A stretch of DNA of 64,000 bases from the NCBI RefSeq assembly GCF_019042245.1, contig NZ_JAHQCX010000005.1:1-64000 (forward strand). Direction: 5' to 3'. Positions 59,681 through 64,000 of the stretch are shown one piece after another. Source of the DNA: Diplocloster modestus (GTDB taxonomy: Bacteria > Bacillota > Clostridia > Lachnospirales > Lachnospiraceae). The notes under the pieces were generated by a model. The model was not told the origin of the DNA and did not search any database. It was given only the letters and a program-made list of their open reading frames with translations. Positions within the stretch are counted from its first letter, which is position 1. Every line of letters begins with the position of its first letter. The translations under genes were made by a program, and so were the position numbers.

Positions 59681-60559
59681 TCAGCTTCCGGTTAACGGCT
59701 GTGTTTGAAAGACCTCAATGTGCTCTTTTACGATCTCCGTAACCGCCCGGTCCGCCGCTTCCTGAATCTCCTGCATATGAATCGGACGGTCACCCGCCCG
59801 GGCGACAGTCTCCTTCACCGCGCCGGCCGCCGCCAGGGACATGCCGGTGAAAAAGTTGATCTTGTTAATCCCATGTTCCACGGCTCCCCGGAAAGCCTCC
59901 GGTGACAGACCGGATCCCCCATGCATCACCAGTGGAATGTCCACCTGGCTGCGGATATCGGCCAGCCGCTTCAGATCCAGCTTCGGTATACCCCGGTATA
60001 TCCCGTGGACCGTACCGACCGCTACAGCCAGGGCATCCACCCCAGTGGCCTCCACAAATCTCACGGCTTCTTCCGGTGTGGTGAAATTCGCGCTGTCCGC
60101 GACCGCCCCATCTCTGAGAAGCGCGCCTCCCTCAGCGCCTCCCACATGTCCGATCTCCGCTTCCACACTGACGCCGCAGGCATGGGCAGCCTCCGTAACT
60201 TTTTTCGTAATGCGGATGTTCTCTTCCATAGGCAGGGATGAACCGTCGAACATCACTCCTGAAAAACCGGCGTGAACCGCCTTCATGCAATCCTCGAAGC
60301 TTCCCCCATGATCCAGATGGAACGCCACCGGTACACTGGCGTTGCGGATCATTTCCAGCGTCAGCTTTACATATTCCCCGGGTTTCTCCTGCTCCTCGAT
60401 CATCCCCCATGTAACCATCAGGATCATGGGGGTTCCGGTCTGCTCCGCTGCCCTCAGTATCGCCGCTGTATTCTGGTAGCCTGTAGTGTCAAATGCCCCC
60501 ACGGCGTACCTTCGTTCCACGGACTCATGAAGTACCTCTTTGAGCGTAACTAGTGACAT
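59681..60559 (-). CDS. class II fructose-bisphosphate/tagatose-bisphosphate-type aldolase
   Basis: This 292-residue zinc-dependent aldolase contains VAFHLDHGGSFEDCMKAV (zinc His and catalytic Asp near residue 81), EAEIGHVGGAEGG, AVAVGTVHGIYRG with a zinc His near 178, and PLVMHGGSGLSPE with a zinc His near 206. It splits a ketose phosphate into dihydroxyacetone phosphate and an aldehyde. The region between GHVGG and the next His is near normal length. Sequence alone does not separate fructose, tagatose, or deoxygluconate phosphate substrates. AAAAAGGAGGAGAAGG precedes the ATG. It follows the 57-residue gene by 48 bases with no terminator between them. Confidence 0.9.
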   Translation of the reverse strand: MSLVTLKEVLHESVERRYAVGAFDTTGYQNTAAILRAAEQTGTPMILMVTWGMIEEQEKPGEYVKLTLEMIRNASVPVAFHLDHGGSFEDCMKAVHAGFSGVMFDGSSLPMEENIRITKKVTEAAHACGVSVEAEIGHVGGAEGGALLRDGAVADSANFTTPEEAVRFVEATGVDALAVAVGTVHGIYRGIPKLDLKRLADIRSQVDIPLVMHGGSGLSPEAFRGAVEHGINKINFFTGMSLAAAGAVKETVARAGDRPIHMQEIQEAADRAVTEIVKEHIEVFQTQPLTGS

Positions 60560-60607
60560 TTTCCTTCTCCTCCTTTTTCTGTATCGATTCCTTAATCAGT
60601 CAGGTGG

Positions 60608-60781
60608 TTATGAGTGATCCACCGGAGGCTTCTGGGTCTCATCTGGGAATTCCTCTGTCTGCAGCTGCTTTCTACAGGCTTCATAACCCGCGGCGAATGC
60701 TAGCAGTTGTTTTGTTTCCGATTCATCCAGGCAATCCAGCACATGAATCAGCGCTCTTCGATTATCATACTGGATCTTCAT
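60608..60781 (-). CDS. 57-residue hypothetical protein heading the catabolic operon
   Basis: A short frame starts with ATG at 60781 behind a perfect AAAGGAGG seven bases away and ends with TAA at 60608. The predicted protein is acidic, soluble and helical (RRALIHVLDCLDESETKQLL, then an AFAAGYEACRKQLQTEEF segment and a Pro/Asp-rich tail). I do not recognise it. It has its own strong promoter at 60839-60811 and is followed by the aldolase gene. Its position opposite an XRE regulator suggests a small regulator or regulator-binding protein. Codon use looks normal for the region. Confidence rests on the promoter, ribosome site and spacing. Confidence 0.7.
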   Translation of the reverse strand: MKIQYDNRRALIHVLDCLDESETKQLLAFAAGYEACRKQLQTEEFPDETQKPPVDHS

Positions 60782-60795
60782 AATCCGCCTCCTTT

Positions 60796-60839
60796 CTTTG
60801 ACTTAAGCAAAGTATATATCGAACAAAGTCAAATGTCAA
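60796..60839 (-). promoter_or_regulatory. promoter of the 57-residue gene and aldolase operon, with dyad over the -10 box
   Basis: TTGACA at 60839-60834, 17-base spacer, TATACT at 60816-60811. The dyad CTTTGACTTAAGCAAAG (60796-60812) overlaps the -10 box and start point, and TTTGACT recurs at 60824 and 60851, giving candidate sites for the divergent XRE regulator. Confidence 0.75.
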
Positions 60840-60851
60840 GCTAATTTTTAT

Positions 60852-60880
60852 TTGACTAGGTGATACTTTTATGATATGCT
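60852..60880 (+). promoter_or_regulatory. promoter of the XRE regulator at 60907
   Basis: TTGACT at 60852-60857, 17-base spacer, TATGCT at 60875-60880. It is back to back with the aldolase-operon promoter, 13 bases apart, so one bound protein could affect both. Confidence 0.55.
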
Positions 60881-60906
60881 AGCTTCAAGAATTGAGGTGG
60901 TATGGT

Positions 60907-61269
60907 ATGACACTGGGTGATCGGATAAAATGTATCCTGTCAGAAAAAAATATGAAGCAGGTGGAATTTGCTTCCACCCTGGGGATAAGCGCCAACTATG
61001 TGAATCAGCTGGTCAATGGAAAAAAGACGAATATCTCAGAGACATTAGCAAAATTAATTGAAGAACGTTTCGGATATTCAGCAGAATGGATCATAAACGA
61101 AAGCGGCAGCAAACTGGCATCTCCTACACTTTCGGCGATTAAAAAAGAATTTATCCGGAAAATCAGGAAAATGCCGGATGAGGAAGTCCTCGCGATGCTG
61201 GCATTTGCGGAAACCTTCGCGAGTTTTAAACGGCAGTTCGGTATGGCAGATCCGGAAACGCAAAGCTGA
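60907..61269 (+). CDS. XRE-family helix-turn-helix regulator 1
   Basis: This 120-residue regulator starts with a lambda-repressor-like domain: MTLGDRIKCILSEKNMKQVEFASTLGISANYVNQLVNGK, residues 1-39, recognition helix around ISANYVNQLV. A linker and a C-terminal helical segment (EFIRKIRKMPDEEVLAMLAFAETF) follow. The ATG at 60907 follows GAGGTGGTATGGT. It resembles small regulators of prophages and mobile elements. Its gene is divergent from the 57-residue gene and aldolase operon with overlapping control sequences. Whether it controls sugar catabolism or is an unrelated insertion beside it is open. Confidence 0.85.
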   Translation: MTLGDRIKCILSEKNMKQVEFASTLGISANYVNQLVNGKKTNISETLAKLIEERFGYSAEWIINESGSKLASPTLSAIKKEFIRKIRKMPDEEVLAMLAFAETFASFKRQFGMADPETQS

Positions 61270-61285
61270 GATACTCCGGATCGGA

Positions 61286-61333
61286 AGCCGGGGATTCTGC
61301 CGGAGGGCTCATTGCGGAAACTCCCGGCTTTTC
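61286..61333 (+). terminator. terminator of XRE regulator 1
   Basis: AAGCCGGG pairs with CCCGGCTT across a GC-rich inner stem, followed by TTCCC. It lies 17 bases past the stop codon. It could also end the converging 109-residue gene. Confidence 0.55.
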
Positions 61334-61376
61334 CCTGGCTCCATCTATCATAGCTGACTGGATATACCTCCCGGCT

Positions 61377-61706
61377 TTATCGGTCCGCCTCCCATTTTCT
61401 TCGGTCCTGGTAACAGTCGAAAAGGATCAGCCAGACACGAAAACCATAAGTACGGATAATCTGTTCGCTTACAGGAACCAGTCCGCTGTCCGGATCGTTC
61501 ATATAGGGAAAGCAAGACCCGGCGATCCTGACAAACATGCTCACATCCTGCGCAGGAACCATAGGATCTACAAACAGCGTGTCTGCATTTAAGTCATAAA
61601 GAACCACAAATTCATCCGGCTCCAACGTATACCTTTCATACAACAGCAGCTTCATGGCCTCTGTCAGCCCGTTTTTCTCTACACGGATTATATTCATGTT
61701 ATTCAA
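61377..61706 (-). CDS. hypothetical 109-residue protein under an SOS-type promoter
   Basis: This small soluble alpha/beta protein (IIRVEKNGLTEAMKLLLYERYTLEPDEFVVLYDL, SMFVRIAGSCFPYMNDPDSG, GFRVWLILFDCYQDRRKWE) belongs to no family I recognise. The start is probably TTG at 61706 with AAGGAG nine bases before; an ATG three codons later (61697) is the alternative. It is transcribed from a strong promoter about 200 bases upstream (61934-61906) that abuts a GAACATATGTTC box. The long leader in between holds no other convincing frame. Confidence 0.65.
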   Translation of the reverse strand: MNNMNIIRVEKNGLTEAMKLLLYERYTLEPDEFVVLYDLNADTLFVDPMVPAQDVSMFVRIAGSCFPYMNDPDSGLVPVSEQIIRTYGFRVWLILFDCYQDRRKWEADR

Positions 61707-61879
61707 AGCATACAGCTCCTTTCCGGAAACATCCTTCCTACATCTTAAGTTCTAATACTCTCATATACAGCAGTTTTTGTTTTCAAATGGATTTTCTGTG
61801 TTGGAAATACACAGAGAAATTACTGGAATTCCTTCGGATGGGAAGGAACAAGAATGGATGAAGAGTGTTTTAAAATTTC

Positions 61880-61899
61880 ATAGAGTTAATTAACTCTAT
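61880..61899. promoter_or_regulatory. 20-base perfect palindrome at the start point of the 109-residue gene's transcript
   Basis: ATAGAGTTAATTAACTCTAT lies directly at the expected +1 of the minus-strand promoter. It is a good operator candidate, or a 5'-end hairpin. Confidence 0.7.
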
Positions 61900-61905
61900 A
61901 AATTC

Positions 61906-61934
61906 ATTATATCCGTGTGTCCGCGCCCTGTCAA
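61906..61934 (-). promoter_or_regulatory. promoter of the 109-residue gene
   Basis: Consensus TTGACA at 61934-61929, 17-base spacer, consensus TATAAT at 61911-61906. Both boxes are perfect, so this promoter should be strong unless repressed. Confidence 0.85.
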
Positions 61935-61947
61935 GAACATATGTTCT
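61934..61947. promoter_or_regulatory. LexA-type (SOS) box
   Basis: AGAACATATGTTCT is a perfect 14-base palindrome containing GAAC-N4-GTTC, the Gram-positive LexA/DinR box core. It touches the -35 element, so bound LexA would block the promoter. Assignment by motif only. Confidence 0.6.
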
Positions 61948-61995
61948 GATTTTTTGGATTTGTCCGGCCGCTGTTTACACTTCGCGAAGAAAGGA

Positions 61996-62011
61996 TGCGG
62001 TATATACCGCA
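61996..62011. promoter_or_regulatory. 16-base palindrome at the ribosome site of XRE regulator 2
   Basis: TGCGGTATATACCGCA lies immediately before the GGAGG of the regulator gene. It may be an autoregulatory operator or a hairpin affecting translation. A second small palindrome, TTCGCGAA, lies 10 bases upstream. Confidence 0.6.
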
Positions 62012-62021
62012 GGAGGTGTTT

Positions 62022-62456
62022 ATGATAGATCATCAGAATTCCATCGGATCACGTATCCGATACTATCGGAATATTCGGAAATTGACTCAGAAACAGCTGG
62101 CAGAATCCGCCGGCATCAATGAAGTGACTCTACGCTGTTATGAAGCCGGAAAATACCAGCCGCGCTATGACAAGGTCTGCAATTTATGTAAAGTTCTCGG
62201 CCTTCGTCCGGAAGACCTCCTGAATCCGCCCGCATCAAAGCCCAAAGAAACAGTCCCCATGGCATATTCCTGTATTCAGGAAGAAACAACCTATTCCATT
62301 TCCGGCCCGGAAATATCATTTTCATCGTATGGCGAGAGCCAGGATCTGGTTGATGAGGCGCTCAGGCATCTTCTGGCATTAAATCGTTCCGGCCTTCTGA
62401 AGGCTCTGGAACAGCTGGAACTATTGGGCAGGATTCCTGAATACAGGGTAAAATGA
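62022..62456 (+). CDS. XRE-family helix-turn-helix regulator 2
   Basis: This 144-residue regulator has an N-terminal helix-turn-helix (IGSRIRYYRNIRKLTQKQLAESAGINEVTLRCYEAGKYQPRYDKVCNLCKVLG as an unbroken family pattern at residues 7-60; recognition helix INEVTLRCYE). Its C-terminal region of about 80 residues ends in a short helix pair (DLVDEALRHLLALNRSGLLKALEQL). The ATG at 62022 lies eight bases after AGGAGG. It is divergent from the 109-residue gene across an interval with several palindromes. No target is certain, though autoregulation through 61996-62011 is likely. Confidence 0.85.
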   Translation: MIDHQNSIGSRIRYYRNIRKLTQKQLAESAGINEVTLRCYEAGKYQPRYDKVCNLCKVLGLRPEDLLNPPASKPKETVPMAYSCIQEETTYSISGPEISFSSYGESQDLVDEALRHLLALNRSGLLKALEQLELLGRIPEYRVK

Positions 62457-62692
62457 GACGCTACTTAAAGCGAAAGCGGGTATGCTTTATGCTGACCACT
62501 GAAGAGCAGACCGGCTGTACAGGCACGACGGGGGGCGTCAAATACCAGGGAGCCGATACGTTATGTACCCGGGGACGTTCCAAGACCAAGGCGCAGCCCG
62601 CCAGATGTCCGCTCTGTACGGACGTGACCTATGGGGTGCCGGCAGGGGAGCGGTGTCTATGGTCCTCTTTTTCACATAAGGCGCCCGTGTGA
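62453..62692 (+). CDS. doubtful 79-residue frame overlapping the XRE gene and the inverted repeat
   Basis: An ATG overlaps the XRE stop as ATGA and opens a 79-codon frame with Cys- and Thr-rich composition (ARCPLCTD motif) that ends inside the left arm of the long inverted repeat. There is no clear ribosome site, and the end is made by the repeat itself. It may be a real coupled gene cut by the element, or no gene at all. Confidence 0.2.
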   Translation: MRRYLKRKRVCFMLTTEEQTGCTGTTGGVKYQGADTLCTRGRSKTKAQPARCPLCTDVTYGVPAGERCLWSSFSHKAPV

Positions 62693-62901
62693 AATCTTAA
62701 TGAAACCGGACCGGCCGGTTGTGGGCGAAAGACTGCGTTCCGTGCAGTCTTTCGGTGGCTGCTGAGCCGCGAATGCATCCAGCATTCGGGGTGAATCAGC
62801 CGCGTACCCGCAACCGGCCGGCCCGATTTCATTTAGATTTCACCGGGTAACAGCCTTAAGTGAGAAAGAGGACCATAGACACCGCTCCCCTGCCGGCACC
62901 C
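62634..62901. repeat. 268-base inverted-repeat element with 37-base perfect arms
   Basis: Arms 62634-62670 and 62865-62901 are perfectly complementary (GGGTGCCGGCAGGGGAGCGG at the left start). The pairing continues imperfectly to about 62723/62807. The centre carries a CGAAAGACTGC/GCAGTCTTTCG hairpin and a CGAATGC/GCATTCG hairpin, giving a three-way fold. It lies seven bases from the stop of the 2-hydroxyacid dehydrogenase gene. It resembles a miniature inverted-repeat element or a large structured RNA; no transposase is in view. Confidence 0.85.
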
Positions 62902-62908
62902 GGCAGTC

Positions 62909-63862
62909 TTAAACCAGCCTATTTGCCGGTTCTCTTCCCTCAAATACGGCGATCAGCGCTTCGGCTGTAACGATGGATGTCGTCGCACAGTTTTCATAAG
63001 TCTCCGCTGAAGTATGTGGAGTGGCGACATACTGCTCAAAGGCAAACAGCGGGTTCTCGGGCAGTACCGGCTCTGAGGCAAATACATCTGTTCCTACTCC
63101 CGCGATTTTGCCGGATTCCAGGGCTTCACAGAGCGCCTCTTCCTCTACTATGGTTCCCCTGGCTGTGTTGATGATGCAGACCCCGTCTTTCATACGGGCA
63201 ATGTTTTCCCGGTTGATCAGCCGTGTAGTCTCAGGTGTTGCCGGCAGATGGATGGAGATGATATCACTCTGCTCCAATACCTCTTCCAGACTGCAGAGCC
63301 GTACGCCCAGCTGGTCAGCTTTTTCCTGGTTCGGATATTTATCGTATGCGATCATAGCCGGATGGAAGCCCTGCAGTTTTTCCGATACATTCCGGGCGAT
63401 GGCTCCGAATCCCAGGAAGCCGATCGTCTGGCTTTTCAGCTCATGGGCCATGGGGCGGACCCAGTCCCCCCGGCGGATGGCGGCATTCAGGAACGGGATC
63501 CGTCTGGTGAGGCTGAGTATAAGACCGATCGCCTGCTCAGCAACCGCGGAGGTATTCACTCCCGGGCAGTTGCTGACACTGATTCCATGGACTTTGGCGG
63601 CTTCCAGATCTATGTTGTCCACTCCCACGCCAAAGCGCGCAAGGGCTTTCAGCTTCGGCGCCAGATCAAAGATCTCCCCGTTCCATGTGTCGACGCCCGC
63701 TACCACACCGTCGACGTCTGCTACGATTTTTTTTAACTCTTCCGGCGTATAGGGGCGGTCATGGGGGTTCTCCACAATTTCACATCCATAATCTTCCAGT
63801 ATTTTTTTGCCTTCCTGACAATATTTTGAATAGTTGGTGGCGGTTACTAGTATTTTTTTCAT
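62909..63862 (-). CDS. D-2-hydroxyacid dehydrogenase, phosphoglycerate dehydrogenase-like
   Basis: This 317-residue NAD-dependent dehydrogenase has the substrate domain start VTATNYSKYCQEGKKIL, the nucleotide loop IGFLGFGAIARNV near residue 148, catalytic Arg in INTARGTIVEEEAL, catalytic Glu in DVFASEPVLPENP and catalytic His in ATPHTSAET. It lacks the C-terminal ACT domain of biosynthetic SerA, so it is more likely a catabolic hydroxyacid dehydrogenase. It follows a YhcH-type gene by 31 bases, suggesting a sugar-acid operon that extends beyond the right edge. The long inverted repeat lies directly downstream. Confidence 0.88.
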   Translation of the reverse strand: MKKILVTATNYSKYCQEGKKILEDYGCEIVENPHDRPYTPEELKKIVADVDGVVAGVDTWNGEIFDLAPKLKALARFGVGVDNIDLEAAKVHGISVSNCPGVNTSAVAEQAIGLILSLTRRIPFLNAAIRRGDWVRPMAHELKSQTIGFLGFGAIARNVSEKLQGFHPAMIAYDKYPNQEKADQLGVRLCSLEEVLEQSDIISIHLPATPETTRLINRENIARMKDGVCIINTARGTIVEEEALCEALESGKIAGVGTDVFASEPVLPENPLFAFEQYVATPHTSAETYENCATTSIVTAEALIAVFEGREPANRLV

Positions 63863-63892
63863 TTCTGTTTGAGCTTCCTTTCTGATTTGATA

Positions 63893-64000
63893 TTATTCCG
63901 TTTCGTCTAACCGGATCTTGAATACTATCTTTTTAACGGGCGAAGTACCGTTGATCTGGCAGCAGGGAAGATGCGCATCCCACGGATACATCAGCATAAA
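63893..64000 (-). CDS. YhcH/YjgK/YiaL family protein, 3' end only
   Basis: The frame is open from the window edge to TAA at 63893-63895 and encodes 35 residues, beginning FMLMYPWDAHLPCCQI and ending VKKIVFKIRLDETE. The P-x-DAH-P motif with a metal-binding His and the (V)KKxVxK(I/V) end are characteristic of the YhcH/YjgK/YiaL (DUF386) cupin-like family, which occurs in sialic acid and sugar-acid catabolic operons. The start lies outside the window. Confidence 0.7.
   Translation of the reverse strand, partial: FMLMYPWDAHLPCCQINGTSPVKKIVFKIRLDETE

Noticed and set aside
60907..62456. XRE regulators and SOS box considered as part of a prophage
   Set aside because: No integrase, structural or replication genes, and no attachment repeats in the window; at most a remnant or small regulatory island.

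Overview
The window looks like chromosome from a spore-forming, anaerobic Clostridia, most likely Lachnospiraceae. The support is a YyaC-type sporulation protein, two DUF5711 proteins, a split transketolase, GGAGG ribosome sites throughout, moderate GC and many plant/host-glycan style catabolic operons. Most genes lie on the minus strand. No complete tRNA, rRNA, CRISPR array, transposase or prophage is visible. The left edge carries a strong leftward promoter with a leader that resembles an rRNA operon leader.

Layout, left to right. 0.4-2.7 kb: a PII-like protein with a DUF1538 membrane protein. 3.1-4.2 kb: a yccF operon behind a yybP-ykoY type (Mn2+) riboswitch with its own terminator. 4.3-20.3 kb: a ten-gene leftward run tdh-kbl-oppB-C-D-F-binding protein-GHL6 hydrolase-GH106-like hydrolase-M42 peptidase-pepT. 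It imports peptides, holds two unsecreted glycosidases and two peptidases, and ends in threonine breakdown, which suggests glycopeptide use. 20.9-34.2 kb: a divergent DeoR regulator and a ten-gene operon with an SLC13 permease, two arylsulfate sulfotransferases, a RuBisCO-like protein, an amidohydrolase, the two halves of a Tm-1 protein, an MBL-fold hydrolase, RpiB and a TpiA paralogue. This is the best candidate for an undescribed pathway. It probably ends in tetrulose phosphate and D-erythrose 4-phosphate. 34.3-40.5 kb: housekeeping and envelope genes (cvpA, two DUF5711, a LysM protein, yyaC, an HD hydrolase). 40.6-46.9 kb: split transketolase and ribulokinase, a LacI regulator and a DUF1113 membrane protein.

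47.3-48.9 kb: a SatD gene preceded by five to six 29-bp iterons and followed by a frame-broken DUF3307 gene. 49.0-60.8 kb: a leftward operon headed by an unnoticed 57-residue gene. It runs through a class II aldolase, a PfkB kinase, an aldo/keto reductase, three alcohol dehydrogenases, a VOC protein and a ribose/rhamnose-type ABC importer, which fits uptake, oxidation, phosphorylation and aldol cleavage of a sugar or polyol. 60.8-62.5 kb: a small regulatory island with two XRE regulators, palindromic operators and an SOS-type box. 62.6-62.9 kb: a 268-bp inverted repeat with 37-bp perfect arms. The window ends with a 2-hydroxyacid dehydrogenase and the 3' end of a YhcH/YjgK/YiaL gene.

Common threads are carbohydrate and peptide scavenging and RNA-level control, with repeated hairpin leaders next to ribosome binding sites in two separate operons.
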